Shown here: positions 22,953 to 33,445 of the stretch, piece by piece
How positions within the stretch are numbered: the first letter of the stretch is position 1
Layout: every line of letters begins with the position of its first letter
Source of the DNA: Sphingomonas sp. BK580
GTDB lineage: Bacteria > Pseudomonadota > Alphaproteobacteria > Sphingomonadales > Sphingomonadaceae
Direction: 5' to 3'
Assembly (NCBI RefSeq): GCF_014194975.1
Contig: NZ_JACIAY010000004.1
Span: 186,001-250,000 of the forward strand
DNA length: 64,000 nt
Translations under genes and position numbers: made by a program
The notes under the pieces: model-generated
What the model was told of the DNA's origin: nothing
Seen by the model: the letters and a program-made list of their open reading frames with translations, nothing else
Database searches by the model: none

Positions 22953-23177
22953 ATGCTGGAGATGCGTCCCGATTGCGAGCGCTGCGGCGTCGATCTGCCC
23001 GCCGACGCGGGCGGCGCGTTCATCTGCTCGCTCGAATGTACCTATTGTGCCGACTGCGCCGACGACCTCGACGAGCGCTGCCCGGGCTGCGGCGGCGAGC
23101 TGCTCGATCGCCCCGCGCGGGTCGGCGCGACGCTGAAGAGATACCCCGCCGCGACCGAGCGGCGCCACCGCGGATGA
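22953..23177 (+). CDS. DUF1272 zinc-ribbon-like protein
   Basis: A 74-residue protein opening MLEMRPDCERCGVDLP and continuing FICSLECTYCADCADDL and CPGCGGEL. Four CxxC pairs or near-pairs suggest one or two bound zinc ions. This is the DUF1272 pattern, whose role is unknown. The ATG at 22953 gives the usual length; the frame upstream is open but lies in repeat sequence. Its stop overlaps the start of the next gene by four bases (ATGA), so it is translationally coupled to thiD. Confidence 0.85.
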   Translation: MLEMRPDCERCGVDLPADAGGAFICSLECTYCADCADDLDERCPGCGGELLDRPARVGATLKRYPAATERRHRG

Positions 23178-24343
23178 TGCCGCGCGTGCTGATCGTCGCC
23201 GGCTCGGACTCGGGCGGCGGCGCGGGGATCCAGGCCGACATCAAGACCGTCACGATGCTCGGCGGCCATGCCATGACCGCGATCACCGCGATCACCGCGC
23301 AGAACACGCTCGGCGTCCAGGCGGTCGCGGCGCTGTCGCCCGACATGGTGCGGCAGCAGATGGCGAGCGTGGTCGCGGACCTCGGCGTCGATTCGGTCAA
23401 GATCGGCATGCTCGGCGGCGCCGACATCGCCGCGGTGGTCGCCGAGGAGCTGGCGGGCGGGCGCTACGGGCGCGCGATCGTGCTCGACCCGGTGATGGTG
23501 GCGAGCAGCGGCGCGGTGCTGGCCGACGCCGCCACGATCGCGGCGTTCGAGCGGCTGGCACGGCTCAGCGCGCTGGTCACGCCGAACCTGCCCGAGCTGG
23601 CGGCGCTGTGCGGGGTCGACACGCTCGCGGCCGACGACGTGACGACGGCGGCGCGCGACTATGCCGCCGCGATCGGGACGCCGCTGCTGGTGAAGGGCGG
23701 CCACGCCGAGGGCGAGATCGTGGTCGACCGGCTGATCGGCCCCGGCGGCGAGATCCTGCGCTGGGAAGCGCCGCGGATCGACACGCGCCACAGCCACGGC
23801 ACCGGCTGCACGCTGGCGAGCGCGATCGCCGAGGGGCTCGCGCGCGGCCTCGCGCTGCCGCAGGCGATCGAGCGCGCGCGGGTGTTCGTCCGGGTCGCGC
23901 TGCGCGAGTCGCCGGGGCTGGGCGGCGGGCACGGACCGATGGGACACGCGCGCGTCCGGCTCGACGTCGCCGCGGCGGCGCCGACGCTCAACCAGGTGAC
24001 GCTGCCGATGACGGATCACGCCGCGACGCTCGCTTTCTACCGCGGGCTCGGGCTGACCCCGATCGTCGCCAGCGGCGAGCGCTACGCGCGGTTCGAGAGC
24101 GCCGGCGGCGCGACGCTGTCGATCGAGGCGGCGCAGGAGATCGGCGCCGCGCCTGTCGTCTTCCTCGAGGTCGCCGATGTCGACGCGGCGGTGGCGCACG
24201 CGCGCGCCGCCGGCGTCGCGGTCGACGAGGCGCGCGACCGGTCGTGGGGCTGGCGCGAGGCGCGGCTGCGCGATCCCTCGGGCAACGCTGTGTGTCTCTT
24301 TCAGGCGGGCGAGAACCGCCGCTTCCCGCCGTGGCGGCTCTGA
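23174..24343 (+). CDS. thiD: ThiD (HMP/HMP-P kinase) fused to a C-terminal VOC domain
   Basis: Residues 1 to about 268 form a complete ThiD: VLIVAGSDSGGGAGIQADIKT, LDPVMVASSG, TPNLPELAAL, the phosphate loop HSHGTGCTLASAIAEGLA and the usual end GLGGGHGPMGHARV. It phosphorylates hydroxymethylpyrimidine for thiamine synthesis. The frame then continues for about 115 residues (NQVTLPMTDHAATLAFYRGLGL through WREARLRDPSGNAVCLFQAGE). That stretch is a typical VOC (glyoxalase/bleomycin-resistance fold) domain. There is no stop between the two, so this is a fusion. The VOC ligand is unknown. It overlaps the DUF1272 stop and the rnhB start, which makes a tight three-gene operon. Confidence 0.9.
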   Translation: MMPRVLIVAGSDSGGGAGIQADIKTVTMLGGHAMTAITAITAQNTLGVQAVAALSPDMVRQQMASVVADLGVDSVKIGMLGGADIAAVVAEELAGGRYGRAIVLDPVMVASSGAVLADAATIAAFERLARLSALVTPNLPELAALCGVDTLAADDVTTAARDYAAAIGTPLLVKGGHAEGEIVVDRLIGPGGEILRWEAPRIDTRHSHGTGCTLASAIAEGLARGLALPQAIERARVFVRVALRESPGLGGGHGPMGHARVRLDVAAAAPTLNQVTLPMTDHAATLAFYRGLGLTPIVASGERYARFESAGGATLSIEAAQEIGAAPVVFLEVADVDAAVAHARAAGVAVDEARDRSWGWREARLRDPSGNAVCLFQAGENRRFPPWRL

Positions 24344-24951
24344 TGCCGGGGCTGCTCCACGAGAAGCGCTGCCTGCCGCCGGTCGCGGGCGTCGACGAGG
24401 CCGGGCGCGGGCCGCTCGCCGGGCCGGTGGTCGCCGCCGCGGTGGTGCTGCCCGCGAGAGGAGTGCCGCGCGGGATCGACGATTCGAAGAAGCTGCCCGC
24501 GGGCGAGCGCGCGCGGCTCTACGCGCGGCTGCGCGACTGCGCGATCGTCGGCGTCGGCATCGTCGAGCCCGCCGAGATCGATTCGCTCAACATCTACTGG
24601 GCGACGATGAAGGCGATGACGCTCGCGGTGGACGAACTGGCGCGCGCGCTGGGAAACGTGCCCGGTCACGTGCTGGTGGACGGCAACCGGCTGCCGCGCT
24701 GGGGCTATGCCGCGACGGCGATCGTCGGAGGCGACGCGCAGAGCCGCTCGATCGCCGCCGCCTCGATCGTCGCCAAGCACACGCGCGACCAGATCATGAT
24801 CGCCGCCGCCGAATCACACCCGCAGTACGGCTGGCACTCGAACAAGGGCTATGGCTGCCCCGCGCACCTGCGCGCGCTGCGCGAGCACGGGCCATCGCCG
24901 CTGCATCGCCGCAGCTTTGCCCCCGTCGCGCAGGCGGTTCTGCCGCTCTGA
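24343..24951 (+). CDS. rnhB: Ribonuclease HII
   Basis: The 202-residue enzyme removes ribonucleotides from RNA:DNA hybrids. It has the catalytic start VDEAGRGPLAGPV (Asp and Glu), DDSKKL, the Asp of VLVDGNRLP, and SIAAASIVAKHTRD. Length is normal. The ATG overlaps the thiD stop by one base (TGATG). In Caulobacter and other relatives rnhB also precedes ccrM, and the same order is seen here with ccrM starting 180 bases downstream. Confidence 0.95.
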   Translation: MPGLLHEKRCLPPVAGVDEAGRGPLAGPVVAAAVVLPARGVPRGIDDSKKLPAGERARLYARLRDCAIVGVGIVEPAEIDSLNIYWATMKAMTLAVDELARALGNVPGHVLVDGNRLPRWGYAATAIVGGDAQSRSIAAASIVAKHTRDQIMIAAAESHPQYGWHSNKGYGCPAHLRALREHGPSPLHRRSFAPVAQAVLPL

Positions 24952-25061
24952 GTCTTTCCCGTCACACCACCATATATCGAGTCGACCTCGCCGCGGTTGA
25001 CTCAACATATAGACGTGGACTCATCTTGTTCCGCTAGCGACTCGGCTTCGGTCCGCGAGTC
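24950..25061. promoter_or_regulatory. Cluster of six GANTC methylation sites upstream of ccrM
   Basis: GANTC sites start at 24950, 24979, 24999, 25018, 25039 and 25057, that is six in 112 bases. The last five are spaced 20, 19, 21 and 18 bases apart, close to two helical turns. The region is unusually AT-rich for this genome around CATATATC and CAACATATAG and includes a TTGACT that could be a -35 element (24997). It lies in the only gap before ccrM, whose product should methylate these sites. Confidence 0.75.
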
Positions 25062-25128
25062 GCGAGGTAAAAGGCGGCTTGACGGAGCGGCGTTTCGGCG
25101 GCCTCTTGCGCGGGCAAAGGGGAGCTGA

Positions 25129-26262
<1,134 letters not shown>

Positions 26263-26381
26263 GCGAGGCGGCGCGGTAGAGCGCTCGCGTGCCGTCGTTC
26301 CCGCCGAGCGCCCGGCCGGCGCTTGGGCCGCGCCGTCAACCGCGCTAGCAGGCGGCACCCGCCCAGCAGAAGGTCCGTTCG

Positions 26382-27428
26382 ATGCGCCTCCGCCCCGTCC
26401 ACTTCGTTGACGCGCCGTTCGCCTACCCTGACGGCGCGGTGGCGCGCCTCGCCGGCGGGCTGCAGTGGTATGCCGCGTATGAGGTGAGCGGCGACGGTCC
26501 GCGACGGGTCGTCCCCGTCGGCGAGGTGGCGGCACTCGGCGAGCGCGCCGCGCTGCTGCACGCGCGCTTCACGTCACCGCGCGCGCCGCTGGCGTTGGGC
26601 GAGCGCGTGCTGCGGCTGGACCAGCCGCAGGTCGCCGCGATCCTCAACGTCACGCCCGACAGCTTCTCCGACGGCGGCGCCCACCGGGACGACCCCGCCG
26701 CCGCGGCCGCCGCCGGGATGGCGATGGCAGGGGCGGGCGCCGCACTGATCGACGTGGGCGGCGAGTCGACCCGCCCCGGCGCCGCGCTCGTCTGGGAGGA
26801 GGATGAGGCACGCCGCGTCGCGCCCGTGATCGAGCGGCTCGCCCGCGCCGGCGCGCTGGTCTCGGTCGACACGCGCAAGGCGCCGGTGATGGAGGCGGCG
26901 CTTGCCGCCGGCGCGGCGATGGTCAACGACGTCGCGGCGCTTCTGTGGGACGAGCGCGCGCTCGAGGTGGTGGTGCGCAGCGGCGCGCCGGTGATCCTGA
27001 TGCACTCGCCCGATCCGACGGCCGGCGGGCACGGCCGTGTGATCTACGACGACGTGGTCGGCGAGGTGTTCGACTGGCTCGAGGCGCGGGTGGCGGCGGT
27101 GGTCGCCGCCGGGGTCGATCGCACCCGCGTGATCGTCGACCCCGGCATCGGCTTCGGCAAGTCGCTCGCGGACAATCTCGCGCTGCTCAACGGTCTCGCG
27201 ATGTTCCACGGCCTCGGCTGCGCGGTGATGCTGGGCGCGAGCCGCAAGCGGCTGATCGGTGCGCTCAGCAACGAGGCGCCCGTGGAACAGCGGCTCGGCG
27301 GCTCGGTGGCGCTCGCGCTCAGGGGAGCGGGGGCGGGCGTGCAGCTGCTGCGCGTCCACGACGTCGCCGAGACGGTGCAGGCGCTGCGCGTCTGGCGCGG
27401 CCTGCGCGATCGCGCCTTGGTCGGGTGA
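26382..27428 (+). CDS. folP: Dihydropteroate synthase
   Basis: The 348-residue enzyme joins 4-aminobenzoate to the pterin diphosphate in folate synthesis and is the target of sulfonamides. Motifs in order: AAILNVTPDSFSDGG (about 88), LIDVGGESTRPGA, VSVDTRKAPV, VNDVAAL, VIVDPGIGFGKS and VMLGASRKRLIG. There is an N-terminal extension of about 80 residues before the barrel, containing an ARLAGGLQWY stretch of unknown role. The start at 26382 follows AGAAGG. It ends 183 bases before the bestrophin gene. Confidence 0.95.
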   Translation: MRLRPVHFVDAPFAYPDGAVARLAGGLQWYAAYEVSGDGPRRVVPVGEVAALGERAALLHARFTSPRAPLALGERVLRLDQPQVAAILNVTPDSFSDGGAHRDDPAAAAAAGMAMAGAGAALIDVGGESTRPGAALVWEEDEARRVAPVIERLARAGALVSVDTRKAPVMEAALAAGAAMVNDVAALLWDERALEVVVRSGAPVILMHSPDPTAGGHGRVIYDDVVGEVFDWLEARVAAVVAAGVDRTRVIVDPGIGFGKSLADNLALLNGLAMFHGLGCAVMLGASRKRLIGALSNEAPVEQRLGGSVALALRGAGAGVQLLRVHDVAETVQALRVWRGLRDRALVG

Positions 27429-27435
27429 GGGGGGA

Positions 27436-27505
27436 GCTGCTGCGGGCGCAGCAGCCCCGAGCCAGTGGTGCCACGACCGCGACCCCGGCGGTCGCCGGAG
27501 CACGA
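27436..27505. repeat. Intergenic palindromic repeat (family A, copy)
   Basis: Hairpin one has arms GCTGCTGCG and CGCAGCAGC around GG (27436-27455), again a 9-2-9 layout followed by CCCGAG. Hairpin two has arms CCGGCG and CGCCGG around GT (27485-27498), followed by AGCACGATG, the same tail as at 10637. Located between folP and the bestrophin gene. Confidence 0.65.
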
Positions 27506-27611
27506 TGCGGCTCGACCGGGTCTCGCGCCTAGCCGACGCGTCCCGCCGCCTGGCTCTGTAACATTTGGTTTCGTACGTGCAACGGCCCAGCCTAATGCGC
27601 GTTAGCCGGGC

Positions 27612-28496
27612 ATGATCGTCACCGCCGTTCCCCGCCTCACGCAGATCGTCCGCGAAGTCTGGAAGCCACTGACGCTGTTGTTCGTCTGGGACGTGATCGT
27701 GACGGTCACCTACTACGTCCTGCCGTTCAAGGCCCCCGAACTGCCGCTGACGCTGTTCGGCTCGGCACTGGCGCTGTTCCTCGGCTTCCGCAGCAACTCG
27801 GCCTACCAGCGCTGGTGGGAGGGGCGGTCGCTGTGGGGCCTGATGATCAACGCCAGCCGCAACCTCGCGCGTGCGGCGCGCAACTATCTTCCCGATCCCG
27901 ACGCGCGCGACATGAAGCGGACGATCGTGCTGCGGCAGATCGCCTACGTGAACGCGCTGCGCTGCCAATTGCGGCGGCAGAAGGCGGACGACGAGGTGCT
28001 GCGATTCCTCTCGAAAGGCGAGGCTGACTTCGCCTTGTCGCGCACCAACATCGCCAACGGTATCGTCGATGGCACCGGCCGTCGCGTCAATCTCGCGCGC
28101 GAGAACGGCTGGATCGACACGATCCAGCAGGCCTCGATCGAGGGGGTGCTGATCGACATCGCCAACGCGCAGGGCGGGATGGAGCGGCTCAAGAACACGC
28201 CGCTACCCAATCAATATCGCTTCTTCCCGATGGTGTTCACGCATCTGTTCTGCATTCTGCTGCCGATCGGGCTGGTCGAGACGCTGGGCTTCGCCACCCC
28301 GCTGGGCTCGACCGTGGCGGGACTGATGTTCCTGGCGGTGTTGGCGATCGGCGACGATCTCGTCGACCCCTTCGCCAACACCGTCCACGACCTGCCGCTG
28401 TCGGCGATGTGCCGCACGATCGAGATCGATCTGCTTCAATCGATCGGTGAGGAAGCGCCCGAGCCGCTCAAGCCCGACAACGGCGTGTTGTGGTGA
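27612..28496 (+). CDS. Bestrophin-family (UPF0187) membrane protein
   Basis: The 294-residue protein matches the bacterial bestrophin family: VWKPLTLLFVWDVIVTVTYYV, the ion-pathway block FGSALALFLGFRSNSAYQRWWEGRSLWG, then RLKNTPLPNQYRFFPMVFTHLFC and the end block DDLVDPFANTVHDLPLSAMCRTIEIDLL. Bestrophins form pentameric ion channels: animal ones pass chloride, and a characterised bacterial one favours cations. The start at 27612 is the first ATG. No strong ribosome binding site is seen. It converges on msrB. Confidence 0.9.
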   Translation: MIVTAVPRLTQIVREVWKPLTLLFVWDVIVTVTYYVLPFKAPELPLTLFGSALALFLGFRSNSAYQRWWEGRSLWGLMINASRNLARAARNYLPDPDARDMKRTIVLRQIAYVNALRCQLRRQKADDEVLRFLSKGEADFALSRTNIANGIVDGTGRRVNLARENGWIDTIQQASIEGVLIDIANAQGGMERLKNTPLPNQYRFFPMVFTHLFCILLPIGLVETLGFATPLGSTVAGLMFLAVLAIGDDLVDPFANTVHDLPLSAMCRTIEIDLLQSIGEEAPEPLKPDNGVLW

Positions 28497-28515
28497 GCAC
28501 GCCGTCGCGCGCGCG

Positions 28516-28965
28516 TCAGCGTACGTCCTCGACCTGAGGCAGATAGGCGCCGTACCCCTCGGCCTCCATGTCGTCGCGATGGACGAAGCGAAGTGACGCC
28601 GAGTTGATGCAATAGCGCAGACCGCCGCGGTCGCGCGGGCCATCGTCGAAGACATGGCCGAGATGGCTGTCGCCATGCGCGGAGCGCACCTCGGTGCGGG
28701 TCATGAAGTGCGACCGGTCGACCAGCTCGGCGACGTTGGCGGGCTCGATCGGCTTGGTGAAGCTGGGCCAGCCGCAGCCCGACTCATATTTGTCGGCGCT
28801 GGCGAACAGCGGCTCGCCCGAGACCACGTCGACGTAGATCCCTGGCTCCTTGTTGTAGAGCAGTTCGCCGGTGCCGGGCCGCTCGGTGCCGTTCTGCTGG
28901 GTAACGCGATACTGCTCGGGCGTGAGCCGCGCGATCGCCTCGTCAGTCTTGCGATAGTCCGTCAT
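28516..28965 (-). CDS. msrB: Peptide methionine-(R)-S-oxide reductase, zinc-less form
   Basis: The 149-residue enzyme repairs oxidised methionine (R form). The catalytic cysteine is in [11 protein letters not shown] and the resolving cysteine in [19 protein letters not shown] is also present. The two CxxC zinc pairs found in many MsrB proteins are absent, so this is the zinc-free type. Start at 28965 with a GGAGG just upstream. The 302-base region from here to the TonB receptor start holds no gene I can support. Confidence 0.94.
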   Translation of the reverse strand: MTDYRKTDEAIARLTPEQYRVTQQNGTERPGTGELLYNKEPGIYVDVVSGEPLFASADKYESGCGWPSFTKPIEPANVAELVDRSHFMTRTEVRSAHGDSHLGHVFDDGPRDRGGLRYCINSASLRFVHRDDMEAEGYGAYLPQVEDVR

Positions 28966-29267
28966 GCAACCTCCGTTGGCACCTAGATAAGGTGCGCACG
29001 CGCCGGTTGCGAGGTGGCGCGGGGTGACGAGCGTCTGACCCGTCGTGGTGAGGACGCCCGGCCGCAGCGGCCATCGTGCAACTCGGCACACGTCGGATAA
29101 CCGATCAGAAGAAGACGAGAAGTTCGCGGGTAGGCGGGTCGAGAGGCATCGCGCCGCTGCCAGGCCGTCACCGTTCTGCGTCACCCGTATGATTGAGACG
29201 ACCCTTCCGCCAACTCTATGCGCTCCGCCGCGACGGCGAGCCCTCGTCGTCCCTGGGGGGCAAAACA

Positions 29268-31718
29268 TTGATCTCGATCTTTCTGGTGGCGACGATGTCG
29301 TCGACCGCACTCGTCGCGCCCGCGACGGACGCCGGCGAGCCGCCGAGCGCGCCGGCGCCGGACACGGTCAGCACCGGCGTCGCCAGGGGGCGTGACCGAC
29401 TCGACAGCGCCACCTCGACCAGCAGCCTGAGGGAAGCTGATGTCGAGAAGCTGGCGCCGCGCTCGGTCGGTGACCTGCTGCGCGATATCCCCGGCCTCCG
29501 TTCCGAAGCCTCCACGGGCGAGGGCCTGGTGAGCCTCAGCGTGCGCGGTCTGCCGCTCGCCTCCTCGGGGATCAAGTTCGTCCAGCTCCAGGAGGACGGC
29601 CTGCCCGTGCTCGAGTTCGGCGACATGCAGGGGCTCGGTGCCGACGGGCTGGTGCGCGCCGACCTCAGCCTCGCGCAGGTCGAGGTGATCCGCGGCGGCT
29701 CCGCCTCGACCTTCGCCTCCAACTCGCCGGGCGGGCTGATCAACTTCATCTCCAAGACGGGGGAGGCCGAGGGCGGCGCGGTGGCGCTGACCGCCGGGCT
29801 CGATCACCGCCAGTATCGCATCGATGCCGACGAGGGCGGTCAGCTCGGCGACACGTGGCGCTACCATATCGGCGGCTACTATCGCCGCGGCGAGGGGTCG
29901 CGCAGCGCCGGCTATGACGCGCAGCGCGGTGGGCAGGTGAAGCTCAACCTCACCAGGACGGTCGCCGGCGGCTATGTGCGGCTGTACGGCAAGTATCTCG
30001 ACGATCGCACGCCCTTCTACGACGTCGTGCCGGTGCGCGCGACCGGGACCGCGCGGCACCCGGCGCCGCGCCCGGTAGCGAGCTTCGACATCGGCTCGGG
30101 CGTGCTGCTGTCGCGCTCGATCCGCGACGTTCTCCTGCTCGACGGGACCAATCGGCCGGCGCGGCACGACATCGGCGACGGCCAGCGCACGCGCTCGCTG
30201 AGCGGTGGGATCGAGGCGCAGCTCGATCTCGCCGACTGGATCGTCACCGCGCGATTTCGCGTCAGCAGCGTCTCGGGCGCGCTGGTGAGCCCGTTCGCGA
30301 CGGTGTTCCTGCCAGCGACGCGTGCGGCGGCACTGGCCGGAGCCGGCGGGCAGCTGTCCTATGCCAGCGGTCCGCTCGCCGGTCAGGCGATCGGTGACCC
30401 GTCCGGCCTCAACGGCAACGGGCTGGTCGGGCTGCTCAGCATCCTCGACCTGCGCATCCGTGACTACGGCAACGTCACCAGTGACACGCGCGCCAGCCGC
30501 GTATTGCGCCTCGGCGAAGGCGAGCTGACGCTGACCGGCGGCTTCTACGCGGCGCGCCAGACGCTCGACCGTGACACCCTGTGGAGCACGATGCTCTCCG
30601 ACGTGCGCGGCGACGGCAGGGCGGCGCTCGTCGACCTCAGCACCGCCACCGGCGCGCGGCTGACCGACAAGGGCGTACTCGCCTACCAGTTCATGCTGCT
30701 GCCCGGGAAGCGGCGACGCAGTATGGACCTCGATTATGCGGTCGACGCGCCCTTCGCCTCGGCCAACTACCATGTCGGCGCGGTCGCGATCGGCGCGAGT
30801 CTGCGCTACGACACGGGCAGCGCCCGCGGGCGGATGTACGGCTCGGATCTCGGCGGCGGACGCGTCGGCACCGTGACGCGCGACGTCGACGGTGACGGTC
30901 GCGTCTCCGCGCCCGAGACCAAGGTCGGCATCACCCCGCTCGGCGCGCCGGCGCCGCTCGACTACGGCTATCAGTATCTGTCCTACTCTACCGGTATCAC
31001 CTGGCGTGTCGCCGAGCCGTTCGCGCTGTTCGCGCGGTACAGCCGCGGCGCGCGCGCCAACGCCGACCGGCTGCTGTTCAGCCCGATCGTCGACACGGCG
31101 AGCGGCGCGCTGGCGCTGCCGCGTGCCGCCGACGACCCGGTGCGCCAGGCCGAGCTGGGTGCCAAGTTCCGGCAGGACGGGCTGACCTTCAACGTCACCG
31201 GTTTCTGGGCGACGGCGCAGGACAGCAACACCGATCAGGTGACGACCGACCCGATTGAGCGCGACTATCGGGCGCACGGCGTCGAGCTGGAGAGCGGGGT
31301 GCGGCACGGCGTCTTCGCGCTCAACGCTGGCGCGACGCTGACCCATGCCGCGATCACGCGCGACGCGGTCAACCCGCGCGTCGCCGGCAACATTCCGCGG
31401 CACCAGGCCAAGCTGACCTTTCAGGCGACGCCGCAGCTCGTCACCGAGCGGCTCAGCCTGGGCGCGGTGTTCATCGGTACCACCGGCAGCTACGCGCAGG
31501 ACAACGACCTACTGCGGATGCCCGGCTATGTCACCACCAACGCCTTCCTGCAGGTGCGCGCGGCCGAGCGGCTGTCGCTCGCGCTGAATGCGAGCAACCT
31601 GTTCGACGTGACGGCGATCAGCGGCTTCGACGACGCGGCGATCCCGTCGAGCGGCATCCTGCGCGCCCGCGTGCTCGACGGGCGGACGGTCTCCGCGACG
31701 GCACGGCTCGACTTCTGA
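29268..31718 (+). CDS. TonB-dependent receptor (816 residues), TTG start likely
   Basis: The protein has a signal-like N-terminus ([22 protein letters not shown]), a possible TonB box near [10 protein letters not shown], a plug domain ([25 protein letters not shown]-like [46 protein letters not shown]) and a beta-barrel ending in SATARLDF. TonB receptors import large or scarce nutrients across the outer membrane. The substrate is unknown. No ATG lies in frame before 29295; the TTG at 29268 behind a G-rich stretch is the best start, and a TTG at 29193 is also open. No transport or degradation genes flank it. Confidence 0.85.
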   Translation: MISIFLVATMSSTALVAPATDAGEPPSAPAPDTVSTGVARGRDRLDSATSTSSLREADVEKLAPRSVGDLLRDIPGLRSEASTGEGLVSLSVRGLPLASSGIKFVQLQEDGLPVLEFGDMQGLGADGLVRADLSLAQVEVIRGGSASTFASNSPGGLINFISKTGEAEGGAVALTAGLDHRQYRIDADEGGQLGDTWRYHIGGYYRRGEGSRSAGYDAQRGGQVKLNLTRTVAGGYVRLYGKYLDDRTPFYDVVPVRATGTARHPAPRPVASFDIGSGVLLSRSIRDVLLLDGTNRPARHDIGDGQRTRSLSGGIEAQLDLADWIVTARFRVSSVSGALVSPFATVFLPATRAAALAGAGGQLSYASGPLAGQAIGDPSGLNGNGLVGLLSILDLRIRDYGNVTSDTRASRVLRLGEGELTLTGGFYAARQTLDRDTLWSTMLSDVRGDGRAALVDLSTATGARLTDKGVLAYQFMLLPGKRRRSMDLDYAVDAPFASANYHVGAVAIGASLRYDTGSARGRMYGSDLGGGRVGTVTRDVDGDGRVSAPETKVGITPLGAPAPLDYGYQYLSYSTGITWRVAEPFALFARYSRGARANADRLLFSPIVDTASGALALPRAADDPVRQAELGAKFRQDGLTFNVTGFWATAQDSNTDQVTTDPIERDYRAHGVELESGVRHGVFALNAGATLTHAAITRDAVNPRVAGNIPRHQAKLTFQATPQLVTERLSLGAVFIGTTGSYAQDNDLLRMPGYVTTNAFLQVRAAERLSLALNASNLFDVTAISGFDDAAIPSSGILRARVLDGRTVSATARLDF

Positions 31719-31745
31719 GCCGTCGGCGGGCGTGGCGCGGTGGCG

Positions 31746-32258
31746 TCACGCCCGCTCGCCCGCGCGGCGCGGCGCGGCGGCGAGCAGCTGATCCAGCGAG
31801 ACGGGCGCGAAATCGTGCACGTCGACACCCACGTCGTACTGCCGCTTCATCGGTGCGAGCCGCCCGTGGCTGTGACCGTGCAGGTCGATCGCGCCGCGGT
31901 GCTGCCCGTTCCAGCTGCGGAACGGATAGTGGCCGAGGACCAGTTCGCGTCCGCCGAGCTCGAGCTCGGCATAGTCGCCGACGCTCGCCCAGCCCGGTGC
32001 GGCGAGCGTCGCCCCCGTATCATTATTGCCGCGCAGCAGGTGCTTGGTGCCGTTCAGCCGCTCCAGCAGCCCCGCCACCGCCTCGGCGCGGCGCGCGACG
32101 TCGCCGAGGTGCCACACCGTGTCCCCGGGCGCGACCGTCGCGTTCCAGCGCTCGACCAGGAGCGCGTCCATCGCCGCCACGTCGGCGAAGGGGCGGCGCC
32201 AGATGTTGATCGTGCGGTGGTCGCCGAAGTGCGTGTCGGCGGTGAACCAGACCGTCAT
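31746..32258 (-). CDS. Calcineurin-like metallophosphoesterase
   Basis: The 170-residue protein opens MTVWFTADTHFGDH and continues WHLGDVARR, LLRGNNDTG, LVLGHYPFRSWN and DLHGHSHGRL. These are the five metal-binding motifs of calcineurin-type phosphoesterases in order, with GNND in place of GNHD. The short length suggests a small cytoplasmic phosphodiesterase or phosphatase. The substrate is unknown. Its ATG overlaps the stop of the radical SAM gene by four bases (ATGA), so the two proteins are coupled in translation and probably in function. Confidence 0.9.
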   Translation of the reverse strand: MTVWFTADTHFGDHRTINIWRRPFADVAAMDALLVERWNATVAPGDTVWHLGDVARRAEAVAGLLERLNGTKHLLRGNNDTGATLAAPGWASVGDYAELELGGRELVLGHYPFRSWNGQHRGAIDLHGHSHGRLAPMKRQYDVGVDVHDFAPVSLDQLLAAAPRRAGERA

Positions 32259-33337
32259 GTCCAGTAGAGCAGCCGCGCCGCGGGCAGCGCCGTCGCCAGC
32301 CGCGCTTCGAAGAAGCCGCGCAGCGCGCGCATCGTCGCGGCGTCGTACACCTGCTTCTCGCCGCCGAACTTGGTCCGCTTGGTGGCGCGATCCTGCCCGG
32401 TCATGTCGAGCGACGAGCCGGGATACCAGCTCTCCAGCACCGCGCGCGACGCGGCGGTGTAGCGGTGCGTGATCAGCTCGACGGTGAGGTCGAGGTCGCG
32501 CGCGCCCGCCAGCGCGGCGGCGGAATCGTCGATCAGCGTGCCATAGGCGCTCTCCCAGCCCGGCGCGGCGATGATCGGCGCGATCGTCAGCCCGACGGGA
32601 TAGCCCGCGTCCGCCATCTGCCGCAGCGCCCCCAGCCGCGCCGCGACGGGCGCGGTGCCGCCCTCGAAGCGTGCGAAGGCGGGCGGGTTGATCGAGGCGC
32701 GCATCCGCGTGCGGCCGCCGTGGTCGAGCGCGAGCAGCGGCGCGACGTCGGCGAACTTGGTGGTGAAGCGCAGCTGCGCCTCGGCCTGCCAGCGCCCGAA
32801 CCAGGCGATCGCGGCGGAGAGCGAGCCGGTCAGCGGCTCCAGCGCGAGCGGGTCGGTGTAGCAGGACGCCTCGAAGGTGGTGCCCTCGCCGGCGCGGGCG
32901 CGCTGACGCGAGGTGACCGTGCCGCGCCCGAGATGATCGGGCAGCACCGCCAAGATCTCCTCGAGATTGGCGTAGACTCGCGTGATCGGCGGGCCCTGCA
33001 GCGAGCCCGCGAGATAGCAGTAGCTGCAGTGCGCCGGGCAGCCCTCGGCGAGGTCGACGCGCCAGTCGGCGCTGGGCGCGATCGGCTGGAGCCGCCGTTT
33101 CGACGGCGGCGCGACGGTGACCGCGAGCGTCGCCTTCGCCGCGGCATAGGCGCGGCGCTGGTCGTCGGGCAGGTCGAGCGTGAGCCGGTCGCCGGGCAGC
33201 TCGATCACTTCTACCCCGGCGGCGCCCGCACGTGCGGCGATCGCGCGACCGTGAGCGAAGCCGCGCGCGGCGCGTGTGATCAGCAGCCGGCGCGGGCGCC
33301 AGACGACGGGGCGGGGAAAGTCGGTCGCGAGCGCCAC
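32255..33337 (-). CDS. Spore-photoproduct-lyase-like radical SAM protein
   Basis: The 360-residue protein carries the radical SAM cluster motif CPAHCSYC (C-x3-C-x2-C) near residue 100, in the sequence DLAEGCPAHCSYCYLAGSL. That block and FEASCYTDPLALEPLTGSL match the SPL family, where the second cysteine acts as hydrogen donor in thymine-dimer repair. SPL directly reverses spore photoproduct in Bacillus. This organism type does not form spores, so the substrate here is open. It starts at a GTG (33337) without a strong ribosome binding site. It is in an operon with the metallophosphoesterase. Confidence 0.87.
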   Translation of the reverse strand: MALATDFPRPVVWRPRRLLITRAARGFAHGRAIAARAGAAGVEVIELPGDRLTLDLPDDQRRAYAAAKATLAVTVAPPSKRRLQPIAPSADWRVDLAEGCPAHCSYCYLAGSLQGPPITRVYANLEEILAVLPDHLGRGTVTSRQRARAGEGTTFEASCYTDPLALEPLTGSLSAAIAWFGRWQAEAQLRFTTKFADVAPLLALDHGGRTRMRASINPPAFARFEGGTAPVAARLGALRQMADAGYPVGLTIAPIIAAPGWESAYGTLIDDSAAALAGARDLDLTVELITHRYTAASRAVLESWYPGSSLDMTGQDRATKRTKFGGEKQVYDAATMRALRGFFEARLATALPAARLLYWT

Positions 33338-33445
33338 CTGCGGCGAACGTGCCGGAGCCGTGAGGGTTCAGCTGTAGATTGAAGATGTTGCAGCGGCTGA
33401 CCGGGGCCGGTGAGGCGCGATTGCGCGCGGCATCGCGGTGCCTTA

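Noticed and set aside
29189..29395. Small frame starting at the ATG at 29189, ahead of the TonB receptor
   Set aside because: It runs through the receptor's coding start in another frame and has Arg-rich low-complexity sequence.
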